A stretch of 64,000 nt of DNA from contig NC_087071.1 in NCBI RefSeq assembly GCF_963678635.1, positions 38,217,858-38,281,857 of the forward strand, read 5' to 3'. The notes under the pieces were generated by a model that worked only from the letters and a program-made list of their open reading frames with translations, was not told the DNA's origin and made no database searches. A program made the position numbers and the translations under genes. Each line of letters begins with the position of its first letter. Within the stretch, counting starts at the first letter, position 1. This document shows positions 46,223 through 57,100 of this stretch, piece by piece. The stretch comes from Symsagittifera roscoffensis. Lineage: Eukaryota > Xenacoelomorpha > Acoela > Convolutidae.

Positions 46223-47066
46223 ATGCAGATCGGATATCAACTGTCACTTATCAATTTCAACGCACCCAAAGCTAATGAGTATTCCATCGATCACTACGAT
46301 CATCACATCAAAAGAGCAAATGGAGACATCTTCTTAGATAGTGATAATTTTGCAAACCCAAAACTATTAGAAAATTTTTTCATTAAAACACCATACGTTT
46401 TCACCACCAAAAAGTACGACCACGTCATTTCAGCAGCACTCCGTGGCATCCAAGCTATTCATTTTAACAACTTTTCACTAACCTTTCATTTCCTCATACC
46501 CAAAGAACGTGATTTGAACTGTTCACACGACGTCATGTTACGAACTAAACAAACACCTACTTACACTTACTTTAAGTTCATCCAACATCATTATACCCAA
46601 AATACACCATCACGACAATTTCATCATAGATTTCAAAACATCAATTCCAAATCTACCTCACCATTTTCCTTAACTTCACTTATTGTATTAAAAATACTAA
46701 CTTTCAAGGCATTCTCCGAAATAAAGATCCCATCACCCAGATGTATAATCCTGCCCCTTAACCAAAACTTTCAACGTAGACGAATCCCGCCCACTCATTG
46801 TCCCACGCCAATTCCTAAAGCCCGTCGAAGTCCCGATCCTAGAATTCATCCATAACACCAAATATAACCAAAAACTTTATAACCTCATTCAAAATACACC
46901 ATATGAATTCTCACCTAACTCTGAAGAGCACCAAATCATTAAAGCACTCGAATTGCTTTGGCCACTTCTCCACACTATATACATCATCCGTTTATTAGCT
47001 AAACTACTAACATCATCCTATATCATCCACGATGTTTTTCCCCATGGATTCAACACAGATGATTAA
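46223..47066 (+). pseudogene. Unrecognised accessory ORF between env and 3' LTR
   Basis: A 210-codon open frame (46223-46855) is joined by a second, overlapping open frame from about 46770 to TAA at 47064, apparently one protein-coding region with a frameshift. The first part has NANG-poor, Asn/His/Phe-rich globular-looking sequence (KANEYSIDHYDHHIKRANG; TKKYDHVISAALRGIQAIHF). The second contains VPRQFLKPVEVPILEFI and a hydrophobic helix LLWPLLHTIYIIRLLAKLL. It is not one of the standard gypsy proteins I can name. Composition is the same A/C-rich type as the rest of the element. Confidence 0.5.
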
Positions 47067-48036
47067 GGTAAATATGAATTAAATAACTTATACTTAAAAA
47101 TTCGAACAAAACTAACCCCTCTTTATAAATGTTTTCCTTTTCCTCTAGCTCTCATCGCGCAATCATCAACAATCATCTACAAAAAAAGAAAAACGAAAAA
47201 AAACAGAAATTTTTTTTCTAGAATCAAAAATTTCTATTAACAAATCGCAATATATAGCAGTAAAGTTTCCCCCCAAACAGCATTAAATTATTATATAAGT
47301 CCTTTTCCAGTATATATTTTTAACAAGCAATTAATCGATAATTTCAACTCCCCAAAAGCGGTAAAATTAAAAGTTTAAAAGTAATAAAATCATAAAAAAC
47401 GCGAATAAATTCAAAGCAGTACTAAACATTTCAAAGTCGCTTCTTGATAATTTCAAATCATCACTCGCCCACAATCCTATCCACAATTGCACAGCTGGCC
47501 CACGAAGAATTGTTTAAAATAAAGAATTTAAGTTTTAAACTCTCACTGATACCAACTCTAACCAGTTTTAACACGTTTCAAACTTTCCTTTAACCCGTTT
47601 GGACAGAACCCGGTTGGACACAACCAAAACAAAAATGAAAAAAAAACAGTATTACACACAACTCGGTTGACACAACCCGGTAGGACACAACCAAAACAAA
47701 AAAAAACAGTATTAGAAAAGGCATGAAAGGTTGAACACAAAAAAGGACTCTACAAATAAAAAGAGAGGACGTCCTGAGCATGCTCTATAGCCGGCCTAAA
47801 ACAACGTGCTACACCCACGCTTTGTGACTACACTCTTATTTTTGACAAGAGTTACTCAAGGGTGAGTGACTCTTAAAAATAACCGAACTAAAATATAAAA
47901 CACTTTTGCGAAAACTACTAATACAAGATCATAACTAAAAACGAAATAAACAAAGATTTGTATATGTATATAATACAATGCAGTATATAGATCTCATACA
48001 GCCCAAAGACGAACAGCAAGGAAGTTGACAACCCAA
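47067..48036. other. Pre-LTR non-coding region with short direct repeat
   Basis: Contains two copies of ACCCGGTTGGACACAACC-like sequence plus an A-rich tail and CAGTATTA (47608-47650 and 47670-47714). Around 47835-47875 there is a small inverted repeat around GAGTTACTCAAGGGTGAGTG. No gene seen. Confidence 0.6.
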
Positions 48037-48309
48037 TCACGCTCCAACTACGGAATGGCAAACACATCCGATTTGCTGCCTACAGTCACTGCACTCAAAG
48101 GATTTGAAGTACGACTTGGCATCGCAGCAAAAGAAATCCATTGAAATAGACCAATGGCCATCTCGATGTTGAGTATACTTACAGATCCAAGTCACTTGGC
48201 ACTTCACACGAAAGTCAAGCTTCATGCCACCTCCGAACGAGATTGGATCATTACAACCTATCAGAAGTCTCGATACGATCTCAAATTTGTCACGATAGAT
48301 GACAACAAC
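48037..48309 (-). CDS. Cysteine-rich ORF of unknown origin, antisense in the element
   Basis: Minus-strand frame open for about 91 codons, with Met at 48225 giving 62 residues. Nine Cys in the open frame, including CSDCRQQIGCVCHS near the C-terminus. Base composition is balanced, unlike the A-rich retroelement around it. A consensus-like splice donor GTAAGTAT lies on the minus strand at about 48170-48177, inside the frame. It could be an exon piece of a host gene transduced by the element or inserted later. No family recognised. Confidence 0.4.
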   Translation of the reverse strand, partial: VVVIYRDKFEIVSRLLIGCNDPISFGGGMKLDFRVKCQVTWICKYTQHRDGHWSISMDFFCCDAKSYFKSFECSDCRQQIGCVCHSVVGA

Positions 48310-48486
48310 TTAAGAACAAGTACATAACGACGATTCCTGTTCTTCCAGATCCGGATAACCGGTTAACAACGCTTCTTCCTAATCAGAGAAAGCAAATGCT
48401 TTCAACTCCTAAAAGAAGAACGACATCATCTATCCTATACTGCATTAGAACATTGGAAAAGTAAAAATCTCTAAACCCCGGATGGT

Positions 48487-48870
48487 TGGAACCAGATCTA
48501 AACTAGAATTTATTATTGTTTTTGGTTATTATGATGATATTTTATCTCTATAAAGTATTGATTGCTAACCAATCATACTCCATCAACTAACAGCCCACTT
48601 ATTTGTAAGTGCTGAAAGTACTTGTAGTTTCAGCACCAGAGCAATTTGAATTAAACTTAGAATACAGTTGCCTTCTCCAGAGAAACGGACCCGCGCAAGC
48701 CAGTATAAACTAGATCTATTGAGACTAGGAGATAAAAGAGTAAGATTAAGATTGGTATTAGACTAAGAAAATGCACGAATATATCCGGCCGAAAATAAGA
48801 TAGCGCGACGAACAGACGGTGTACCTTATCTGAAATTACTCTACGAGTATAACCATTAGATCTAAGCTCA
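48487..48870 (+). repeat. 3' LTR
   Basis: Second LTR of the element, ending GCTCA. Followed by the CCAC target duplication. No clear polypurine tract directly upstream, which is unusual and may reflect decay. Confidence 0.93.
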
Positions 48871-48874
48871 CCAC

Positions 48875-49060
48875 GCAGATAAAAGTTTTCAGATGATGTT
48901 TTACTAATTGCTTCATCTAACTACACTAAGATTTAGCCTGTCTTATTCAATTGATCATGACAAGCTAACTTCTTCCCGAAGAGACTTTTGAGAGATTAAA
49001 AAACGATAGGTTTTGATATTTTAATAGCTTTCAATTCAGCGTGAGAAAATTTAAACATTT
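48875..49060. other. Right flank of the LTR element
   Basis: Short unassigned AT-rich sequence between the retrotransposon and the next TIR element. Confidence 0.4.
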
Positions 49061-49662
49061 ACATTACAATGCCAAACTGTGCACTGGATAATTTGCAAAA
49101 TTTCGTGCCTGTATGTTTCTGGATGCAAGAGACAAATTTTAAAACAAAATCCAAAAATGTAAGTGCAATGTTTTGTCGGCACATTGATTTTTTTGCTGCG
49201 GATTCTGCAACGAACAAATTTATATATAGTTGTACCAGATTCCGCAAATGTAAGCGGATTATTCAAACGTAAGTGGATTCCACAAATTTATGCAGACTCC
49301 ACTCACAGTTTGTGGATTCCGCTAGGAATTTGCGAAAACCGCTAACAATTTGCGGATTCCGCTCACAATTTGCGGATTCTACGACAGCTCAAGTATACTA
49401 AACACATTTCTTATTATAATTTGTTCATGTATTCCACAAACTGGTTCTGTTTTCTTCTCATTTTGGTTCGGATTACGCAAAATTGCCTGTTTTTAGAGTA
49501 ATTTTGAGCAATACGTGTTTTAGCTATCTGTCCGTGGAATCCAAAACAGCAGAGAAGATCAAAGAAAAATAGCATTGTTGTGGATTCCGCGACGAGTCTG
49601 ATTTTTGCTTCTTGCAGCATCCGGTTACAGTTCACAAAATGCACAGTTTGGCCTCTTAATGT
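49061..49662. mobile_element. GCGGATTCCGC-rich TIR element, about 600 bp
   Basis: Ends are inverted repeats: ACATTACAATGCCAAACTGTGCA at the left (shown here in part, GCCAAACTGTGCA) and TGCACAGTTTGGC then TTAATGT at the right. The interior repeats GCGGATTCCGC-like motifs every few tens of bases. It is a shorter relative of the insertion at 19846-20981. No transposase, so a MITE-like non-autonomous element. Confidence 0.8.
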
Positions 49663-49996
49663 AGCAGAATCCAAACCTTTGCTTCACTATCAGAGACCAA
49701 GTTCGATCAGAAACGAATTTTTGCAAGACTATTCTTCAAAGTTTTTTCTTTCGAACGCTTAGCTTTAGCCTGATATATTCATAAATAATCCAAACACAGA
49801 TTATAACCCAGTTTGAAACTCAGTTTAAAACCATGTTTGAAAATGCATGATAAGCATATATCAGCATCAAAACGCACCAAAGCCTCGCCAATTTTAAGTG
49901 CTGTCGCATTAGTGCAGATTAAATTTTAGAAAATGTTCATAGCTATAACTGTTCAACGAATTAATATTGTAGTAATTTCGAAAAACAACCTGACAA
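49663..49996. other. Unassigned spacer
   Basis: AT-rich sequence with repeated GTTTGAAACTCAGTTTAAAACC-like words around 49810-49845 (a few imperfect copies). No gene. Confidence 0.4.
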
Positions 49997-50343
49997 CCAA
50001 GCGCGGATCTAGAAATTTTTCGAGGAGGCGCGTATTTCAAAAAAAATTTGAAAATTGATCTCGACCTTTTTTTTAGGTCAAACAAGTTCAGCAAATTTGT
50101 AGAAAAAAAAACAGGCCAAAAGGTGTTTTTATGCACATTTTGGTTATTTTCGCATTTTTTCGGAGCGCAATCCTAGCTCAAAATAAGTGCAGATTGCCGC
50201 CAAAAGCGCCTTCCGAAAAATTTCAAGGTCAGTCAGCCAAAAATTGATGTTTCAAAATAGTACAGAGCGGGGACCCTTTGTGTCGGCAGGGGGTCGAATC
50301 CCCGAGGTAAGGAAGCGTCCGCCCGCAAATCCGCTACTGCCGA
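49997..50343. mobile_element. Non-autonomous TIR element, about 350 bp
   Basis: Begins AAGCGCGGATCTAG and ends GCAAATCCGCTACTG, an imperfect inverted repeat. GC-rich ends around an AT-rich middle. A partial relative is at 28345-28510. It contains GGGGGTCGAATCCCC, which looks like a tRNA T-arm but has no accompanying tRNA body. No target duplication could be fixed. Confidence 0.6.
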
Positions 50344-50917
50344 CAAAATTTAAAATTTTTATTGCATGAACCAGTTTAGTTACAAAGACTTTCCAATCCA
50401 GCGACTGTTGGATTTTTTTTCTGGTGAATGTTTCTGGGACATTACATTATTATATGAAAAAAAATATGATATGCACTATATTACAAAATTAGTTGATCTG
50501 TATAATCGGTGAAATTAAAACACTTTCGGCATTGCTATTTCGACCACAGGTATGTTGGGTTCAAATCAGTCAGGTTAGTGGAACAGTTGAAGAGGTGGAG
50601 AGTAGAATGGGAGATGGACAGTGGGGACAGTTCGGAGGCACTGTGGTCTATTTTCTTAGATTAAGTATTCAAAAACGGAGAGTAGCCGGATCTGAGCTGT
50701 GCTAACGTGCTCCTTGTTGAACGCGAGAGTAGTTCCTCAGTCGACAAAAAATCTGATGGGTGCAGCGTGAGAATAACTTTGGGTTGGAGGCGTCATCTAT
50801 TGCATTTGTTACGTTTGTGTGAATCTTTTTAAAAGAGGTTCAAATTTATTAAAAATGAAGTTGCTTCGGACCGTGCTGTCGTTAAATGGTTGTCTCAGAG
50901 TTTTTTTTGTCATTTTT
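50344..50917. other. Unassigned region, more balanced base composition
   Basis: A 70-codon open frame (50493-50705) has no recognisable motif. Possibly the 3' end of the LINE relic that follows on the minus strand. Confidence 0.35.
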
Positions 50918-52255
50918 TTAAAATTGATTTAGAATAAGGTTTGATTTGTCTGCGAGAGGATGGCAACCTATAATGGAAATAATAGGGATGGAAGTGAAGA
51001 TACGATTTCTGAAAAAAAACTGGGAGGATAGAAAATTATGGTGCTGTTGCCAGGGCAGTAGTTTGCTTACAGCGTGGAGGTGGTCTTTGGAGCTCATCTT
51101 TGTGCACCCGGTCACAACACAGAGCTTGCTGCGATTTGAACGACGTGTAGTTTGTTCAGGGAAGAATTCCTTGCAGCGTGGGACCGAACTGGGCTGAAGT
51201 AACGAGTAATGAGCTGATCAGAAATTTGAACGTTACAAGCAAAGTTTATTTGTTTGTCTCCAGTTCGTTGTGGACAGAGCCTTCCGGCAAATTGTCTACA
51301 ATGCTCCGCAAATGTGAGGGAAGGGTCAAAAAGCACTCCAAGTTTTTTTGCGTTTTTTTACCAGAAGAAACCAGGATTTCGTTGAAAAAAGTTGGTTGGG
51401 GTTTGAATATGTGTTGTTGGAGCTAAATAGGCTCACTGATCTTTAAAAGGAAGAGAACATAAAATATTTGTTCATAAAATATCTTGGATCTCATTTAAGT
51501 AATTGGTTAAATTGCCGGACGCCTCAACGACTTTAACTGATTGTACAAAAGGGTGAAAATCGTCTACGTAAGATTGAAATTTTACTTCGCGTGGCCATAG
51601 AGGAGCACGTAGGAAAAATATATAAAGAGTGGGGAAAGTACCGAATCTTGAGGAACCTCTGTACGGACAATCCTTGTTTATTGTACAATCATAATTTATT
51701 TCTGAATACAATCATAGTATTTTTCTGAATAAAGTCCTGGCTTGGCACCCGCTTAGGTAAACTGTAATCCATCACGGACAAGTCAGGTGTATATAATATT
51801 GTATCTTTTGGGATTCTTTTTCGACTAAAACTATCTGATATAAATATTTCATTTGTAGACAGGGCTGCAGTAGGTGATTGGAAAAATTTGAATCCGTGTT
51901 GGCTGGGGCCTTAGGTAGAAGACCGGTGAGTTTGAAATGGATTAGGGCTTCCAACGTTCTAAGTGCTGGATTGACTATCGATACAGGTCGATACGATACA
52001 GACGATTTAAAATTCTTGTCGGATTTCGGTAGAGGAACAACTTTTCCAGACTTGAGGAAACGTTCTTTTCAAACTTGGAGAGCGTTTCCATATTTGGTGA
52101 ATAAATATGGTATACAAATCGTCGAGAAATAGCCCTACGGAGGGTTTAGCGGACTGGATGACTGTTGCAGTATCTGTTGGACCAAAGTGAACTAGGTTTT
52201 TTGAAACAATTTGATCAAACGAGAGCTGAAGCAGTAGAATTTTTCTCCTAGTCAT
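50918..52255 (-). pseudogene. LINE (non-LTR) reverse transcriptase relic
   Basis: Minus-strand pieces in the order of a LINE ORF2: RT start region with SPSLKRTFPQVWKSC (about 52080-52035), then PTLYIFF and SYVDDFHPF (YVDD box at 51559-51570), then FDPSLTFAEHC and SPVRSHAARNSSLNKLHVVQ (51330-51140), then the C-terminal LH-x(7)-LP-type segment (51090-51060). Such motifs are typical of jockey/CR1-like LINEs. It is split over at least three frames with stops, so dead. Small plus-strand ORFs over it are shadows. Confidence 0.75.
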
Positions 52256-53045
52256 TATTAAACGGAAAGATGCCCCTGCAGTTGATAACCTTAGTCAGCA
52301 GAATGGTTTACGGAATCGTCCAGAGGGAAAAAGACAGAGCGAGACGACATAAGGGTATACGCAGGTAATCCCACAGTTTCATCTAACGCACACCAACTTT
52401 AGTGGACAAGTGCAAAATGTCGATGAGTCTGCAGCTACGGACGAAGACACGCAACCAACTTTTCGGTTCGAGGATGAGATTGACTGCGAACCCTACGGTG
52501 CAGTGGCAGATGCTCGCTTGACGGGACCAGCGTAGAGTCAATTTTGGATTCTGAAACGAAGACTAACCTTATACGGAGCAAGGTGGCTGGTGACCTTAAA
52601 AACAAGCCAAAGATACGGCCATATAAGGGCCAATTAGATACAGCAGACAGAGCAGGTGTAGATGTCTACGGACGCATTCAAACGAATCTGAAATTAGGAG
52701 CCATTGATGATGAAACTGAAGTGCTAGTGGTTACCGGACTATAAAACCAGATGATACAGGGACTGCGATCGATGAAAAAATACAAATATTGTTCAAATTT
52801 TGTTGCGATATACTTGGACAGACTAACAGAAGGGTATATAATTTTCAGTATTGGAAGAAAAATCACGGGGCACCCAAAGCGACTCCTGACAGTTTCTGGA
52901 TGAGGTCAAAAGACAAACTTGGGTCTGAAAAGTCCTTCGACCCGTAGTATGCGCCAAAACTGTCGATGGCCAGGATGTCGGTGGCAAAGTGTCGAAAGTG
53001 TCTAATCACAGTAAAGTCAAGTTTTTTCATTTCAACAATGTTCAA
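52256..53045 (-). pseudogene. Probable upstream continuation of the LINE relic
   Basis: Minus-strand open pieces 52863-53045 and 52678-52866 continue in the right direction and composition toward a LINE endonuclease region, but I recognise no catalytic motif. Tentative. Confidence 0.35.
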
Positions 53046-54540
53046 ACATTTTTTAGGGAGTCAGTGCAACCAGACAAGAGCGCTGCAAGAAAGCGGTTGA
53101 CACCTGACCGGTCCACTTAACAGGAATTTTTAATAAGGCAAGAATTTGTGAAGAAACAATAGGGACATGTTCAATCAGGATCCAGTGTCTACACGAGAAG
53201 CCCAGAGAGGGTTTTCACAAAAAAAATCTACCTTTAGGTGAGCCAAAGATTCAACCTTATGCACGACAAAAGCGCTTAGAAAAAAGACGGGCTGTAGACG
53301 TATGAAGCAACGGAGATGAAGTTTTAACGAAACCGAAGCAACGGAGACGTAAGAACCGAATTTTAATCTCGAAAATGGAAGAATGACCCTGGATGACCCC
53401 GGATTGACATTTCTATGACCTTGCTTCAGGCATTAAAAACCGGAATTGCTGAAGAAACCGCAAGATGAACACCAGAAAATGGCAAGTTCTACAACTCTAA
53501 CCCTTGGAAGTGAGATTAAGTCACCTTAGTGTTATTTAGGGCAAGATTTTTTATTGGTAAAATAATCAAATGGTAACAAAACGACATAGCTGCGGAGTCA
53601 CAACCTTGAAGCACCAGTTTGATTTAATTTAAAAAAAGGTAAAAACTGGACTAATTTTGGGTATGATACTTAGGCTATTATTAGCAAATCAATTAGACCA
53701 AAGAAAATAATTATCGGGGGAATTAGCAGTGCTAGGAATGCGACGCGAGAATTTAGTCTCCTAGATTATATGATTGCATGTTATATTAGTTTAGCTCCTC
53801 CTTTGTTGCTTTTTGGTGCAGTTAGAAATCTAATAGACGAACTAATCTCCATCGATACCTAGAGAGGGATTTAAAAAGACTTTAGACAGAAAGTTTTACA
53901 AGCTTAAATGTTGGTAGCTACATCTAAAAGGACCTCACCCTAGCCCCAAGAGGCCGCAATGTTAACGGATAATCATGATGAGTTCTTCGGAATTAACTCA
54001 GGTAAACAAAACTTGGTTGTAAGGTAAAAGTGTAATTGATTATTGCACACTTCTCTAAAAGGTACCTATCATGAATTTGGCATTCTTTCCTAGTGACTTC
54101 GTAGGAGAACTCTGGTTAGAACCTTGCAAAGTGAATTCAGAAAAAAAAAGTAGGTTATGTCGGAATGATCATAACTAGAACCAACTAAAACTCAAGCGCA
54201 ATTAGACAAACCTATCGAAAAAGTTATGGGTCTCATAGAGAGAAAGGGAGAACAGAATCTTTGAAGGCTTGAAGAAAAATGCCCTGCCAAAAGACTCTGT
54301 GTCTCTTCTTGTGAATTAGCGAGTTAGCAATTTGAACTGCAATTGGAAATGTTCCTGAGGGCATTGATTAGAAAATTGATAAGAAGCTAAGCCCAAGTTT
54401 ACTGCCGGATTGCATAAGTTGTGTGAACGATTTGAATTGTTGGAGTTCTCGAGTTTGGGATTGAGTCAAGCGAGGATTGACGAGCAAATTAACGAGGCGG
54501 TGGCCGAACGGAACAAACTGAGGGCACTGTTTAAGAATCA
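53046..54540. other. Unrecognised, moderately GC region
   Basis: No long ORF. Plus-strand fragments near 54430-54540 read as charged helical sequence (RIDEQINEAVAERNKLRALF). It could be the rest of a decayed element. Immediately after, 54555-54605 repeats AAAGGCATTGTAAAT with a small palindrome. Confidence 0.35.
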
Positions 54541-54821
54541 ATTTACTATTTCTTTAAAGGCATTGTAAATGCCTTTTTATTAAAGGCTTATTAAAGGCAT
54601 TGTAAATTTCTTTTATTTCTTATGCGATTGACAAATTTTTTTCTTATTGTTCCCCTGATTTGCTGAAAAAGCTAGAAACGCAAGGAACAGACACACAAAA
54701 AAACACAATTCGAAAAGTAAATTTCTTTGATCTCCTTTGATAGGCTGATTTAGTTTTATCACTAACATACGCTTTCCGGAATGAAAGTAAAACCGTATCT
54801 GAGCGTCCAATTCAAGAAGGG

Positions 54822-54830
54822 TATAAAAAG
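54822..54830 (+). promoter_or_regulatory. Candidate TATA box
   Basis: TATAAAAAG about 86 bases before an ATG that opens a 78-codon frame. Position would put transcription start near 54852. Confidence 0.4.
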
Positions 54831-54907
54831 GAGAAGCTTTACGACCTTTAAGTAGAGTGAAAGCGTTCGTAGAGGAGACATTTCTCGCGTTTCTACAATA
54901 CCAGTTA

Positions 54908-55144
54908 ATGTCGCGATATATTTTCTCTCAATCAAGCAAAGTCCTGCAGAATTTTGATAGTCCTCAAAGTCGCAATATATATACGTGTAAGGATGCACAA
55001 GGTCGCAACTTTTTGCGCACGGCTTATATAATTAATGATCACCCGAATTTGCGGCTTAAAGACTACAAATCACAGTTTCAAGATTGTATTAATGACTATC
55101 AACTTGACTGTGTTGCAAAAATTTTGAAGCTTAAGATTTCTTGA
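54908..55144 (+). CDS. Candidate short gene, 78 residues, unknown function
   Basis: From ATG at 54908 to TGA at 55142-55144. The frame is open upstream to about 54857 but has no earlier ATG. It is preceded by a TATA box at 54822 and followed by AATAAA at 55250-55255, a spacing compatible with a small intronless transcript of about 400 bases. The protein is polar with a Tyr/Asp/Lys-rich second half (LRLKDYKSQFQDCINDYQLD) ending KILKLKIS; no signal peptide or known motif. An alternative reading is a fragment of a transposon promoter region. Confidence 0.35.
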   Translation: MSRYIFSQSSKVLQNFDSPQSRNIYTCKDAQGRNFLRTAYIINDHPNLRLKDYKSQFQDCINDYQLDCVAKILKLKIS

Positions 55145-55249
55145 GTCTTTTATAGAATCGGTGCGGGCCAGAACTACGCACTCGCGTCGAAAACTTTTCT
55201 CAACTCAAATGTTATCTAAGCTTGATGTAGCGTAATATCGAGTGTTATC

Positions 55250-55255
55250 AATAAA
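55250..55255 (+). terminator. Candidate polyadenylation signal
   Basis: AATAAA about 105 bases after the stop of the candidate short gene. In AT-rich DNA this is weak evidence alone. Confidence 0.3.
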
Positions 55256-56699
55256 TCATTGAGCAAATTCAAGAATCATCAATCTTTTAGAGTGTTTTAA
55301 AAAATTTGCAATGCAAATGGCACTTCTTGGCTGAAATTGTTCACGCAGTAAGAGATGCAGTTTGTTTTTGCTTACATCTGTTGAAAAAAAATGACGAACG
55401 AAGACAAAATTGGGAAAAATTCAAACTTTCTCTGTATTAAATGGCTGTTAATCGATAACTAGAAAAATTGATTTCAATTGACTTTTTGAACCATATGCTG
55501 AACATTGAAAAACAACTTTGCTATTGATTTTTTGCGTGATGCAGATTTTTTGGCTAGGATTTTTCATTATTTTGACTCATTTTAGAGAACTGTTTTCCAG
55601 GGTTACTCACTGTAATAAGTTTTAAAAATTCGTTTTTCCGATCACGCTAATTATTTATTCCGACCACAGTACTTTTAAGTTTTGCCTACAGAAATAGCTG
55701 GTCCCGCAATAAAACAGATTTGCGGTGATTATGAATAAAATTGGCAAATCAGATCCTTTTAACAAAGAGAAGAAATGGCTCATGGTCTCGGGTGCCAGTG
55801 ATTCAGTCGGAGACATCATCACTCCGAAATCAGAGTGAAAGAGGCAAAGTAAAATCAAAGTGGCAGCTACATTGATGGCTAAATTGTTGACCTATATGCG
55901 GACTCACGTTATGGAGGAGCAAATGCTAATTTTAGCGTTCAAAAAAGTCTCAGCTTTTCACTGCCACTCCGCCTAGGTTGGTTACTATATTTTACAAAAG
56001 GAATGAAAAATTACTCTGATTATAAAACCTCATATTTGCGACAAAAATGTTGGTATCTGAAAACATTATGTTTTTGAGTCAGAATTTGTTTTTGAGAGAA
56101 TTTTAATAGCATTTTCAGTTATACGATTTAGAGTGTGTCCTTTAAACAATTCGTGTCGTCTAATCGCTCATGTGTGAGCTTTTGATGTCAGCTTTTTTTC
56201 AGAACTACTTTGCTTTCATTGAATACAAGCGTTTTTTGAGAAAAAAATACGCCAGTGAATATCCAGTTTTCATAATAAGTTTTTGAAACAAATAGGACAA
56301 CACACGGACTAACACGGGGTCAATAAGGACAGGGAGATGAAGTTATGCACTATAAGACAGGCGAAGAAGCAAATTTGAAAGGGATCAAAACTTAACTGAG
56401 CCAGATCTCCTCAGAAGATCTGACTTTGATTTCTTCCGCTTCAAAATGACGCAAAAAAAAATTGCATCTATATTTTTTTTAGTCATACACACAGTTCGAA
56501 CTAACATTGATCTAACACAGAGTACACTGTATGTTATCATTTTCAGATTGAACAAAAACCGAATATGAAATGACAAATTCATGTGTGAGTTTATCTTTCG
56601 GAGAAGTAAAGGAGCAACAAGAAGTACACCCTAAGTTCGTCTTTAAAACTTAGTTCCTTGTTGCCAACCAGAATTGTGGCAAACCTAACTTATAACTAC
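55256..56699. other. Unassigned region
   Basis: No gene recognised. Open stretches 55655-55858 and 56385-56582 (minus) show no motifs. Confidence 0.4.
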
Positions 56700-57100
56700 A
56701 GAAGGGTTTCGGGAGGACATGAAAAACTATAGAATATGCAGGTTTTTAGGATCACAACTCGACTGGCTTTTCGGTGACGAGTGTTGCCTGTTTTGGTAGA
56801 AACTCGCTTCCTTGAAATAACTAATTGTATTAGCGATTACAAAAAAATGCTTTTTTAGCAGATTTTTCGGATCAGATAAGCCACAGACAGATGTCTTGTC
56901 AACTCGGACTAATACGAGTATCTCATTCTGCTGATAAAATGGAGGACAACGGCCAGGATAAAATGGAGGACATCGACCAGGAGAGCCAAAAAAAAACTCG
57001 TGCACTTGTACAAAGATCTTTCAAATGTTCAGTGCTTCTGTGTAATGGCAGAAGATGACGACCGTAGTGGTTACAATTAAATATTTGCCTCCTTTTTAAC
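56700..57100 (+). pseudogene. Gene-family copy 3, 3' part only, degenerate
   Basis: Aligns with the second half of the intact gene (18055-18545): GGTTTCGGGAGGA near 56704, TCGGTGACGAGTGTTGCCTG at 56771, AAAATGGAGGACA and GCCAGGA at 56935-56960, and GATGACGACCG then GGTTACAATTA at 57053-57078 near the stop. Full of indels and stops; the N-terminal half is missing. Confidence 0.8.

Larger units (their letters stand above)
30240..48870 (+). mobile_element. Complete 18.6-kb Ty3/gypsy-type LTR retrotransposon (copy D, inactive)
   Basis: Bounded by two LTRs of about 376 and 384 bp in direct orientation, flanked by a 4-bp duplication CCAC (30236-30239 and 48871-48874). Order: LTR, primer-binding site, leader, gag, nucleocapsid-like basic region, protease remnant, RT, RNase H, integrase tail, env-like region, accessory ORF region, LTR. 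The order RT to RNase H to integrase is the Ty3/gypsy arrangement. The plus strand is strikingly A-rich and G-poor. Frameshifts and stops run through all genes and the integrase core is absent, so it cannot move on its own. It is longer than usual for the family, partly through a 1.4-kb internal duplication and an extra region after env. Confidence 0.93.

Noticed and set aside
47558-47781. Minus-strand Cys/Phe-rich ORFs of 60-63 codons
   Set aside because: They overlap the short direct repeats and the poly-A/T tracts; hydrophobicity comes from T-rich runs.
50280-50300. Possible tRNA gene or SINE B box
   Set aside because: No acceptor stem, anticodon arm or A box at the right distance; part of a TIR element.
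51878-52132. 84-codon plus-strand ORF
   Set aside because: Lies opposite the minus-strand LINE RT frame, whose motifs are recognisable; it is a shadow.
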